Of a stretch of DNA of 53,409 bases, positions 8,390 to 18,201 are shown piece after piece. Within the stretch, counting starts at the first letter, position 1. Each line of letters starts with the position of its first letter. A program made the position numbers and the translations under genes. Source of the stretch: Paracoccaceae bacterium (lineage in GTDB: Bacteria > Pseudomonadota > Alphaproteobacteria > Rhodobacterales > Rhodobacteraceae); NCBI GenBank assembly GCA_026419405.1, contig JANZZL010000015.1:1-53409 (forward strand), given 5' to 3'. The notes under the pieces were generated by a model. The model did no database searches and was not told where the DNA came from. It worked only from the letters and a program-made list of their open reading frames with translations.

Positions 8390-9289
8390 GGGGCGGGATG
8401 AGGCACGCGCTCTGGTTCAGGATCCGACGCTCGGCTGGTGCCTCCGGTCCGTGCGGCCCGAGCTTGCGGACCGATGCGCTGACGCCGAGCAACCCGCTCC
8501 GGCCGGGCGCAGAACCCATGGGCCGCCTGCGGGCGCTCGTTCCGAAGAGGCAGGGCCGGCCGGGGGTCGATGGCCGGCGCCTGCTGAGCGGCATGATCCG
8601 CGCCCGGCGCCATGACCTGCGACGGGGCGATGCGCCCGGCCGGCATGGCCCCCGAAGACCCTCTGGAACCTCCGCATGCGCCGGGGCCGGACGAGCGGCT
8701 TCGCCCGGTTCATCGAGGGGCCGGCTGCCGCGGGCGAGCGCCCCAAGGCCTGGCGCGGGAACGTCCCCCCCCCGGAGCGGTCGGGCCCCGGCCGGGGGAC
8801 GGCGGCGACAGGCCCCGCCCGATCGTCCCTGACCGCTGCGCCGGGTCCGCACCGGACGCGATGCCCGCGCGGAGCGAGGCGCGGCGCGCGCCCCGGCTCG
8901 TCACGTCACCGGGAAAGCCGATGCGGAGCGCGACCTGCGAGGCCATCGGGCCGACGCTGCGCGGCGGGCTCGGCGACGGGGGATTGGTCGGTTGCAACCC
9001 CGTCGCCGACCAGGATGCCCCCGTTCGGCGCCCGTCCCAGATGACGGCGCGGCGGTCCCGTCGCCCGAGAGGACGCCGGCGGCGATCGCCGCCGCGAACC
9101 ACCTCCGCGAACCGGTGGCATTCCGCCGATCGCCCATGCGCCCTCCAGACCGTCGCGGAACGGTCGCAGGCGCGCTCCGCCCGGGGCCGGCCGAACGCCG
9201 GGGGGTCGGAACGGCCCGGCTTCGCCGCCCCTGCCCGGCGACGCCTGCCCCGGTCGAGGCGGGGGGGGGGACGTCGCCGCAGCGGCCGC
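8390..9289. other. Degenerate intergenic region between hrpB and pobA
   Basis: Some 900 bases with no intact gene. All long frames here are Arg/Pro/Gly-rich and unconvincing on both strands. The first part carries a decayed transposase (8518-8760). The rest shows no recognisable protein. It contains a run of nine C (8765-8773) and a run of ten G (9261-9270), the latter about 20 bases beyond the pobA stop. I read it as a scar of past insertion beside the catabolic island. Confidence 0.5.
8518..8760 (+). pseudogene. IS5-type transposase remnant (frameshifted)
   Basis: From the ATG at 8518 the frame reads MGRLRALVPKRQGRPGV-DGRRLLSGMI, closely matching the N-terminus common to IS5-family transposases (pattern MERLRPFFPK..GKPRVDDRRVLSGII). 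The homology continues RHDLRRGDAPGRHGP, then shifts frame near 8650 to PKTLWNLRMRRGRTSGFARFIEGPAAAGERPKAW, matching the family pattern PHKTLYNRWKRW..GVFARMMEGL....EPKTV. It then fades; no catalytic DDE part and no terminal inverted repeats are visible. The match is from memory of the family pattern. Confidence 0.6.
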
Positions 9290-11375
<2,086 letters not shown>

Positions 11376-11378
11376 GCC

Positions 11379-12587
11379 TCAGGCCGCCGCAAGCCACCCC
11401 TTGATGGCAGCCGGACCTTCCAGAAGCACGCCGTCCGGCGGCGTCCGGCCGGCCTCCAGCATCTGCCGCGCCAGCATGTGGTCGGCCGGGCTGCCCAGGG
11501 TCTCGACCGCGACCAGCCGGTCGCCTTCCAGGTGGAAGACCGCCATCCTCGCGCCCTCGTCGCGAAGGATGCGCCGGTCGGCACGGGCTGCGAGGCCCGC
11601 GATCTGAAGCTTCAGGGGGCCGATGTCCGACCAGAACCAGGGCACGGTGCGGAAGGGCTCGGTCCAACCCGTGGCGAGCTGCCGGGCGAGGTGGCGCGCT
11701 TGGTCGGTGGCGTTCTGGACGCTCTCGATCCGGACCGCGGCACCGTCCAGTTGCCAGTGCGGGGTTTCGGCGGCGTCGCCGATGGCCCACACATGGGGCG
11801 CGCCGGTGCGCAGGCCGGCATCGGTCAGGATCCCCCGATTGCAGGCGATCCCCGCCGCGCGGGCGAGCGCCGTGTCGGCCTCGGCCCCGATGCCGACGAG
11901 GACCAGGTCGCAGGCGATCTCCTCGCCATCCCCCTGGATGGCCGTCACCCGGTCCGACTCGCGGCGCCAGCCCCGGCCGACCCAGCCGGTGCGCAGCGTC
12001 ACGCCCAGCCCGGCGAGCGTCGCCTCGACCCGGGCCGAGGTTTCGGGTGCGGCGACGCGCGCCAGGACCCGCGGGGCGGCCTCGAGCACCGTCACCGACC
12101 GGCCCGTGCCGGCCAGAGCGGCCGCCGTCTCCAGTCCGATGAAGCCGCCGCCGATCACCGTGACGCGCTGCGCGCCCGGCAGGGCATCGCGCAGGCGCTG
12201 CGCGTCGGCCAGATCGCGCAGGCAGTGGACGTTGGCCGCTCCCGCCAGGTCGGGCAGCATCCGGTTGCGCGCGCCGGTGGCCAGCACCAGGTCGTCGTAG
12301 GGAAGCAACCTGCCCGCAAGCGTCACGGTCCGCGCAGCCGGATCGATGGCATCGACGCGGCCGGTCAGCCGCATCACGCCCGCCGCCTCATAGGCCTGCG
12401 CGGCCCGCAGCGGCTGCGGCCGGGCCTCGGGATCCATGAGGAAGGTCTTCGACAGCGGCGGCTTGTGGTATGGCAGGGCGTCGGACGCGTCGATCAGGGT
12501 GACCGGGCCGCCGTAGCCCTCGGCCCGTAGCGACACGGCAAGCTGGCTGCCGGCGTGGCCCGCGCCGAGGATCACCACCCCGTTCAT
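11379..12587 (-). CDS. FAD-dependent ferredoxin reductase of the P450 system (CreE-like)
   Basis: 402 residues. FAD-binding GAGHAG (8-13) and NAD(P)H-binding GGGFIG (146-151), with the late WAIGDAAE motif, place it with putidaredoxin/rhodocoxin-type reductases. It would pass electrons from NAD(P)H to the 2Fe-2S ferredoxin encoded immediately upstream, which in turn serves the P450 at the head of the operon. The ATG at 12585-12587 overlaps the ferredoxin stop by 4 bases (ATGA), so a longer frame that runs back through the ferredoxin gene is not used. It is the last gene of the nine-gene operon. The role in the cresol pathway is inferred from context. Confidence 0.92.
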   Translation of the reverse strand: MNGVVILGAGHAGSQLAVSLRAEGYGGPVTLIDASDALPYHKPPLSKTFLMDPEARPQPLRAAQAYEAAGVMRLTGRVDAIDPAARTVTLAGRLLPYDDLVLATGARNRMLPDLAGAANVHCLRDLADAQRLRDALPGAQRVTVIGGGFIGLETAAALAGTGRSVTVLEAAPRVLARVAAPETSARVEATLAGLGVTLRTGWVGRGWRRESDRVTAIQGDGEEIACDLVLVGIGAEADTALARAAGIACNRGILTDAGLRTGAPHVWAIGDAAETPHWQLDGAAVRIESVQNATDQARHLARQLATGWTEPFRTVPWFWSDIGPLKLQIAGLAARADRRILRDEGARMAVFHLEGDRLVAVETLGSPADHMLARQMLEAGRTPPDGVLLEGPAAIKGWLAAA

Positions 12588-12892
12588 CGCGGGGCCACCT
12601 GAAGGACCAGCCCTTCCAGCGCCTCGGTGGCGGTGATCTGGCAGGTGAGGCGGCTTTCGGGACGGGTGTTCTGCGCGACGAACTCGATCGTCTCGGCCTC
12701 GAGCGGCCCGGGCGCGGGCAAGTCGCCCGACACGAGATAGCAATGGCAGGTCGCGCACATCGCGCTGCCGCCGCATTCGCCGATGATGCCGGCCACATTG
12801 GCGCGGGTGGCAGCGGCCATCAGGCTTTCGCCGGCAAGGGCGGGAACCTCGCGGAGCGTGCCGTCGGGCTCGACGAAGGTGATCATGGGCAT
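12584..12892 (-). CDS. 2Fe-2S ferredoxin, adrenodoxin/putidaredoxin type (CreF-like)
   Basis: 102 residues. Cluster ligands are C40, C46, C49 and C84 (CX5CX2CX34C), the signature of ISC/putidaredoxin-type ferredoxins that feed class I P450s. The sequence around them is GECGGSAMCATCHC and RLTCQI. The gene overlaps the downstream reductase by 4 bases and begins 9 bases after the SDR stop. It is the electron carrier between the operon's reductase and P450. Confidence 0.94.
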   Translation of the reverse strand: MPMITFVEPDGTLREVPALAGESLMAAATRANVAGIIGECGGSAMCATCHCYLVSGDLPAPGPLEAETIEFVAQNTRPESRLTCQITATEALEGLVLQVAPR

Positions 12893-12901
12893 TGCGGAAC
12901 C

Positions 12902-13654
12902 CTACAGGAACTGGCGGCCGCCATCGATGACGAGGGTCTGGCCGGTGATGAAGCTGGCGAGGGGCGAGGCGAGGAACAGCGCCGCGCCCACCATGTCGTC
13001 GGCCCCGGCGGCGCGCTTGATCGCCCCGCGGGTGACGCCGTAGCTCGCGGCATCGGGGATCAGGCCGAGGCTCGCCTCGGTCAGGGTGAAGCCGGGGGCG
13101 AGCGCATTGACGGTGATCCGGTCGCCGCCGAGCTCCCGCGCAAGCGCCCGGGTCATGGCGATCACCGCGCCCTTCGAGCTGACATAGTGCAGCCAGTCGG
13201 GTGAGCCGCTCATCACCGTCGCGGAGGAGACGTTGATGACCGCGCCGCCCCCGGCCGCGCGCAGATGCGGCGCGGCGGCGCGGGTCATCTGCCAGGGGCC
13301 CTTGACATTGACCGCCATCACCCGGTCCCAGATCGCCTCGTCGATCGCCTCGAAGCCCTTGCGTTCCAGGCCTGCGTAGATCGCGGCGTTGTTCACCAGC
13401 ACGTCGATGCCGCCCAGCCGCTCGGCGGCGAGGGCGGCGAGCGCGGCGGTGGAGGACCGCGAGGTCACATCGACCCTCGCCGCGACGGCGGCCGGGCCGA
13501 TCGCCGCGGCCGCGGCCTCGGCCCCGGCCTCGTTGATGTCGGCCACGACGACCCGGGCGCCCTGTCCGGCGAAGGCCTCGGCGAAGGCCCGGCCCAGACC
13601 GCCGGCCGCGCCGGTCACGATCACCCGCTTTCCCGCCAGATCCAGACCGCTCAT
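12902..13654 (-). CDS. Short-chain dehydrogenase/reductase, probable hydroxybenzyl-alcohol dehydrogenase
   Basis: 250 residues, classical SDR. Nucleotide motif TGAAGGLG (14-21), NNA (88-90), catalytic Ser around 143-144, and Tyr157/Lys161 in YVSSK; the C-terminus ends in TLVIDGGRQFL. In the cre-type pathway an alcohol dehydrogenase (CreC in Corynebacterium glutamicum) turns 4-hydroxybenzyl alcohol into 4-hydroxybenzaldehyde; this gene is the only operon candidate for that step. Start and the preceding HD-gene stop overlap (ATGA). A longer upstream start is possible in frame but would sit inside the HD gene. The substrate is inferred. Confidence 0.85.
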   Translation of the reverse strand: MSGLDLAGKRVIVTGAAGGLGRAFAEAFAGQGARVVVADINEAGAEAAAAAIGPAAVAARVDVTSRSSTAALAALAAERLGGIDVLVNNAAIYAGLERKGFEAIDEAIWDRVMAVNVKGPWQMTRAAAPHLRAAGGGAVINVSSATVMSGSPDWLHYVSSKGAVIAMTRALARELGGDRITVNALAPGFTLTEASLGLIPDAASYGVTRGAIKRAAGADDMVGAALFLASPLASFITGQTLVIDGGRQFL

Positions 13655-14241
13655 CCGTTCATCCTCTCCTCGCGTTCCGCCGCCGCCCAGCCCTCGGCGA
13701 GGAAGCCCTGCGCCATGATCCGCGCCTCGGGCGTGAGCAACGAGGGCAGCACGAAATCCTCCAGCATCGCCAGCGTCTCGGGCGCGGGCGTGCCGAACCA
13801 GCCGCCGATGGTGGCGACCCCGTGCGGGGTGAAGCGCCACAGCTTGTCGGCATCCTTGACGACGGCATCCTCGGGCGAGCGCGCCGCACGCGTCGTGTCG
13901 TGGCCGTCTACGATGCCGAGGATCGCCGCATCGTTCAGCCCGAGGCCGAGCCGGCGCAGGATCTCCGACCCGATCTCCACGCCTGCGAGTTCGTGATCGC
14001 GCTGAAGCTCGGGGAACTGCGGGTTCGGTCCGACGGCCTTCGCCAGCTTGTCCTGCGGCATCCTCTTCCAGCCGGTGTCGTGCAGGATGATCGCGGGCAG
14101 CACCACCGCCTCGTCCGCGCCGGGCCGCAGCGCCAGAAGCGTGCGGGCAAGCCGCCAGGCAATCAGCGTGTGCACGTCGTTCGCCCGCACGTCGAGCCAG
14201 GGCCGCGCCGCGCGCCAGAGGGCCAGGTCGCGCGGGGTCAT
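13651..14241 (-). CDS. HD-domain metal-dependent phosphohydrolase, copy A (candidate CreD role)
   Basis: 196 residues. HD-superfamily ligand pattern: H24 (NDVHT), H54-D55 (LHDTGW), H83, H114-D115 (DGHDTT) and D130/D132 (VVKDADKLWRF). The extra His residues suggest a di- or trinuclear metal site. Its context between an aldehyde dehydrogenase and an SDR, in an operon with a phosphotransferase, suggests removal of phosphate from a phosphorylated hydroxybenzyl intermediate. It is paralogous to the HD protein at 15693-16295. It overlaps the upstream gene (14238-14241) and the downstream SDR start by a few bases. The fold is sure; the substrate is inferred. Confidence 0.82.
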   Translation of the reverse strand: MTPRDLALWRAARPWLDVRANDVHTLIAWRLARTLLALRPGADEAVVLPAIILHDTGWKRMPQDKLAKAVGPNPQFPELQRDHELAGVEIGSEILRRLGLGLNDAAILGIVDGHDTTRAARSPEDAVVKDADKLWRFTPHGVATIGGWFGTPAPETLAMLEDFVLPSLLTPEARIMAQGFLAEGWAAAEREERMNG

Positions 14242-15680
14242 GCCAGGCCCTCGTCGTAGCTCAGGTAGACCGTCTTGTATTCGAGATAGCTTTCCACCCC
14301 GTAGCGGCCCTTCTCGCGACCGATGCCGGACTGCTTCATGCCCCCGAACGGCGCCGAATGGTTCGAGCGGTGGATGTCGTTCACCCAGACCGAGCCTGCG
14401 TTGATCCGTTCGGCCAGCGCCAGGCCGCGGCCGACATCGCCGGTGAAGACGAAGCCGGCCAGCCCGTAGATCGTGTCGTTGGCCAGGCGCAGCGCCTCGG
14501 CCGGGCTGTCCACGGCCATTACGCCGAGAACGGGCCCGAAGGTCTCCTCGGTCATGATCTTCATGCCGTGGTCGGCATCGGCGATCACGGTGGGCGGCAG
14601 GAAATGGCCGCCATCGTAGATGCCGCCGGTCAGCCGTTCGCCGCCGCAGCAGATGCGCGCGCCCTTCGCGCGGGCGTCCTCGATCTGGTCGTGGGCATTG
14701 GCGAAGATCTTGGCGTTCACCATCGGGCCCATGGTCACGCCTTCGGTCCGGCCGTCGCCCACGGTGATCTTCGCCACCTCGGCCAGAAGCGCGGTCAGGA
14801 AGGCGTCGTGGACGGGCCGTTCGACATAGACCCGGTTCACGCGATAGCAGAACTGGCCGGAGTTGGCGAAGCCGTGGCGGGCGATGGCGGCGGCGGCCCT
14901 GCCCAGATCGGCATCGGCGCAGATGATCGCCGGGCTCTGGCCGCCCAGCTCCAGCGTCACGCGCTTGACCGTGCCGGCGGCGGCCGCGGCGATGGCCTTG
15001 CCGGCGGCGGTCCCGCCGGTGAAGGCGATCTTGGCCGGCACCGGATGGGTGACCATCGCCATGCCGATCCCGCGCCCGTGGCCCGTCACCACGTTGAAGC
15101 AGCCCGGCGGATAGCCCGCCTGATCGAAGAGCTCGGCCAGAAGCAGCGTGGACAGCGGCGTGTCCTCGGCCGGTTTCGCCACCACGGTGCAGCCTGCGAT
15201 CAGCGCGGCCCCGAGCTTGAAGCAGAGCAGCGTGATCGGATAGTTGAACGGCGTGATCGCAACCACGACGCCCACGGGTTCGCGGCGCACCATTATCTTC
15301 TCGCCGGGCAGCGAGGAGATCACCTCGTCGTGCAGCCGCTGGCCCTCCTCGGCATAGACGTCCAGCAGGTCGGCCGAGCGCCGGATCTCGGCGATCGCCG
15401 CCGCCAGGGGCCGCCCCAGTTCGGCCGTCAGCACCCGCCCGACCCGTTCGGCGTTCTCGCGCATCAGTTGGGCGGCGCGCCGTTGCAGACGGGCGCGTTC
15501 GGCCACCGGCACCAGGCGCCAGCTTTCCAGCCGCCGCTCCGCGGCGCGGATGGCAAGGTCGGCATCGCGTTCGTCGCCGGTCGGGACGGTGTCGATCACC
15601 GCACCCGTGGCCGGGTCCGTGACGGGCTGAGTTGCGCCGGAAACCGCAGGCGTCCAGCGGCCCTCGATGAACATGTCCAT
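14238..15680 (-). CDS. Aldehyde dehydrogenase, probable 4-hydroxybenzaldehyde dehydrogenase (CreG-like role)
   Basis: 480 residues, NAD(P)-dependent ALDH superfamily. Catalytic Cys278 (NSGQFCYR), general base Glu244 (LELGGQSP), Asn146 (PFNYP) and the C-terminal motif EETFGPVLGV are present. It would oxidise the aromatic aldehyde made by the SDR to 4-hydroxybenzoate, the substrate of the PobA encoded nearby. It starts 12 bases after the stop of HD copy B and overlaps HD copy A by 4 bases. Family membership is certain; the substrate is inferred from the pathway. Confidence 0.9.
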   Translation of the reverse strand: MDMFIEGRWTPAVSGATQPVTDPATGAVIDTVPTGDERDADLAIRAAERRLESWRLVPVAERARLQRRAAQLMRENAERVGRVLTAELGRPLAAAIAEIRRSADLLDVYAEEGQRLHDEVISSLPGEKIMVRREPVGVVVAITPFNYPITLLCFKLGAALIAGCTVVAKPAEDTPLSTLLLAELFDQAGYPPGCFNVVTGHGRGIGMAMVTHPVPAKIAFTGGTAAGKAIAAAAAGTVKRVTLELGGQSPAIICADADLGRAAAAIARHGFANSGQFCYRVNRVYVERPVHDAFLTALLAEVAKITVGDGRTEGVTMGPMVNAKIFANAHDQIEDARAKGARICCGGERLTGGIYDGGHFLPPTVIADADHGMKIMTEETFGPVLGVMAVDSPAEALRLANDTIYGLAGFVFTGDVGRGLALAERINAGSVWVNDIHRSNHSAPFGGMKQSGIGREKGRYGVESYLEYKTVYLSYDEGLA

Positions 15681-15692
15681 CGGTGGGATCCT

Positions 15693-16295
15693 TCAGATCA
15701 GATGCAGCATGAGGGCCGCGCGGGTCGCACGCAGTTCCTCCGCCGCCCAAGCCCTTCCGGCTTCGGTCTCGAGCTGCGCGACCTGATGTTCCAGCCGGTC
15801 GGCATACTGGCGCGGGGTCATCCTGAACCAGTCGCAGGCGACCGACACGCCGGTCACGCCGAAGCGCCAGAGCTTGTCGGCATCCCGCACCAGCCGGTCG
15901 TTGAGATGGCGCGGCTCGGGCCGGGTGTCGTGGCCGTCGATGATCTCGGCCACGGCGCGGATGGTGTCCTCAGGCCAGCCGGTCTCCTCCAGCACGGGGC
16001 GGGACAGGCGGACGCCCTCGCTTTCGTGCAGGAACCGCACGTCGGACTGCATCATGTCGGGGCCGAAGCCCTTCTCGATGATGTCCTCCATGTCGATCGA
16101 ATACCAGCCGATGTCGTGCAGGAGGATGGCCAGCGAGACGACGTCCCGGTCGGCCTGCGGGTAGGCCCCGAGCAACCGCTGCGCCCAGGCGAAGGACAGG
16201 GGCACATGCACGTCGTTCTTGCGCGCACGCATGTACGGTTCGGAGCGCCGCCAGACGGCATCGTAGCGGGCCTGGGGGTCAACGGGCATGAACAT
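15693..16295 (-). CDS. HD-domain metal-dependent phosphohydrolase, copy B
   Basis: 200 residues with the same ligand set as copy A: H30 (NDVHV), H60-D61 (LHDIGW), H90, H122-D123 (DGHDTR) and D138/D140 (VRDADKLWRF). Outside these motifs the two copies have clearly diverged, so they are old paralogues and not a recent duplication. GAAGGA precedes the ATG at 16293-16295; a second ATG six bases on is an alternative start. It is separated by 56 bases from the phosphotransferase gene upstream and by 12 from the ALDH downstream. A phosphatase role in the pathway is inferred; the two copies may act on different phosphorylated intermediates. Confidence 0.82.
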   Translation of the reverse strand: MFMPVDPQARYDAVWRRSEPYMRARKNDVHVPLSFAWAQRLLGAYPQADRDVVSLAILLHDIGWYSIDMEDIIEKGFGPDMMQSDVRFLHESEGVRLSRPVLEETGWPEDTIRAVAEIIDGHDTRPEPRHLNDRLVRDADKLWRFGVTGVSVACDWFRMTPRQYADRLEHQVAQLETEAGRAWAAEELRATRAALMLHLI

Positions 16296-16351
16296 GACGT
16301 GTCCTTCGTCGGGGCGCGGGCCGCGCAGGGTGCACCGCCCGTGCCGGGTGG

Positions 16352-18166
16352 TCAGGCGGCCGAGAGGATCGTGACCTCGCCGGTCGTGCCGTCGACCCGC
16401 AGCATCTGCCCGGTCCGGATGGTGGACGAGGCGCTGCCGGTGCCGGTGACCGCCGGAAGGCCGTATTCGCGGCACACGATCGCGGCATGGCTCATCATGC
16501 CGCCGATGTCGGTGACCGTGGCCTTGATCTTGCCGAAGACGGGCGCCCAGCTCGGCGCGGTGACCGGGGTGACGAGGATCTCGCCCTCCTCGATCAGTCC
16601 GAGGTCGCTGGCCGAGCGGATCACCCGCGCGCGCCCCTCGACCACCCCGGGCGAGGCGGCCATGCCCTCGAGCCGCGTCGCGTCGCCCGCGCCCGAGAGC
16701 CATTTCTTCACCGCATCGGTCGTGATGCCCCAGAGCATGATGGTGAAGGGTTCGGTGATGACCTCGGGCGGGGTGTTCAGCGCCGGCTGCGGCGGGGCCG
16801 ATTGCAGCGCGGCCAGGATCGCCTTGCGGCGGGCGATCTCGGCCGGCCAGTAGCTCGGCCCGCTCGCGGGGGCGCCGACGCCCCAGCCCATGCCGAGGTC
16901 GAAGATCGCGTCGCGCACCTCGTTGCGGTCGAGGTAGAACATGTCGTCGGGGTTCTCCCAGAATCCCGCCCGGTGGAACACCGCCGACAGTTCGCGCATC
17001 TTCCGCCAGAACACCGACATCGACCAGTGTTCGATGTAGAAGTTGTGGTTCTCCACGTAGGGAAACACGGTCCGCGCGAGGCCAAGCTTGGCGTCGAAGG
17101 CCGCCTGCGCCTCGGGGTCGAGCAGGTCGCGGTACTCGGCCGTGATCCGGTCGCGCTCCGCCGCGATCTCGGCGGTCGGGCGGTCGATCTCCTCGCCCCG
17201 GGCGACGCGGGCGGCGTAGTCGCGGATGTATCCCATCGGGATATCCGGATGCTCGATCCAGTACTTGTCGTCGGAATAGAAGCCGTTGCCGGAGGTGAAG
17301 TTGAACCAGGGGTCCTTGGCCGCCTCCCAGGCCGCCACCCAGGCGCGGCCCGCATCGCTGCCCTGCATGGCGGCGAGGACCTCCTCCACGCTGCCGGCCG
17401 AAAGATTGCCGGCCACGCCCGAGGAAACGGCCAGCTTGGCCAGCTTCTTCAGCTCGTCATCGGGCCGGAACAGGTCGCTGTCCACGCCCTGCACCATCTT
17501 GGCGATCGACTGGTCCGAGATGGTGGGGAACTGCGACTTCATGAAGCCGAAGAAGTCGAGATAGGCGGCATAGCCGAGGTTCAGGAACTCGAAGTGATAG
17601 TTCCAGGTCCGATAGAGCAGCTGGATCGCGCGGTCATAGGCCTCGGCCAGCGGGACGGTGCTGTCGAGCCCCACGCCCTCCTTCACCCAGTCCACCGGCA
17701 CGACCTCGGGCAGGTCGTCGAAGCGCAGCGCCTCCATCTCGGCGATGTTTGCCTTGACCTTGACCAGCCAGTTCTCGAGCAGCCTGTCCCAGTTGGCGAA
17801 GTAGTGCCCTGCCCGGTCCAGGAACTGCGGCACGCGCGGCCCGATGTCGTCGGGGGCCACGGCCACGGGCGACATGTAGACATAGCCGTTGTGGATGCGG
17901 AAATCGACGCCGTTCGCCGGAGGCACGAGGTAGTGGCGGGTGTTGTACTGGCCCAGGCACTTCACCGCGAATTCCACCGTCACGGCATCGAAGGGCTTGA
18001 ACGGGTTCGGCCAGTGCTGGCTGTCGCAGAACCAGAACTTGCCGTCCTCCTCGCCGCGCCGGTTCTCGGCGAACAGCAGATAGTAGGGATAGAGGTCGCG
18101 CCAGGCCTCGGCGCCCTTCGGAGCCGGAAGGTCGTAGGCGCTGGGAAAACTCGTCCGTGCAGTCAT
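16352..18166 (-). CDS. PEP-synthase-like swivelling-His subunit of a phenol phosphotransferase (PpsA/CreH-like)
   Basis: 604 residues. The C-terminus holds the PEP-utilising phosphohistidine domain: TDIGGMMSHAAIVCREYG with His560 as the phosphate carrier. The long N-terminal part is not the usual PEP synthase catalytic barrel. Together with the next upstream gene it forms a split PEP synthase, as in anaerobic phenylphosphate synthase (a 70-kDa His-bearing subunit plus a 40-kDa ATP-binding subunit) and in CreHI, which phosphorylates 4-cresol in Corynebacterium glutamicum. It probably transfers the phosphoryl group to the phenolic hydroxyl. The ATG at 18164-18166 has a GGAGAG-type SD upstream. 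Confidence 0.85.
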   Translation of the reverse strand: MTARTSFPSAYDLPAPKGAEAWRDLYPYYLLFAENRRGEEDGKFWFCDSQHWPNPFKPFDAVTVEFAVKCLGQYNTRHYLVPPANGVDFRIHNGYVYMSPVAVAPDDIGPRVPQFLDRAGHYFANWDRLLENWLVKVKANIAEMEALRFDDLPEVVPVDWVKEGVGLDSTVPLAEAYDRAIQLLYRTWNYHFEFLNLGYAAYLDFFGFMKSQFPTISDQSIAKMVQGVDSDLFRPDDELKKLAKLAVSSGVAGNLSAGSVEEVLAAMQGSDAGRAWVAAWEAAKDPWFNFTSGNGFYSDDKYWIEHPDIPMGYIRDYAARVARGEEIDRPTAEIAAERDRITAEYRDLLDPEAQAAFDAKLGLARTVFPYVENHNFYIEHWSMSVFWRKMRELSAVFHRAGFWENPDDMFYLDRNEVRDAIFDLGMGWGVGAPASGPSYWPAEIARRKAILAALQSAPPQPALNTPPEVITEPFTIMLWGITTDAVKKWLSGAGDATRLEGMAASPGVVEGRARVIRSASDLGLIEEGEILVTPVTAPSWAPVFGKIKATVTDIGGMMSHAAIVCREYGLPAVTGTGSASSTIRTGQMLRVDGTTGEVTILSAA

Positions 18167-18201
18167 CTGGTCTCTCCTCCCCGGGAAACGTGCTCTGTGT
18201 T

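Noticed and set aside
1843-8832. Very long plus-strand open frame of about 2300 codons
   Set aside because: It runs antisense to the dynamin operon and meaB and in another frame through hrpB. Its composition (His/Arg/Gly-rich) is what GC-rich shadows give, and the underlying genes have clear conserved motifs.
9261-9270. Run of ten G as a phase-variation tract
   Set aside because: It lies outside any supported gene, 20 bases beyond the pobA stop, so slippage would not switch a reading frame.
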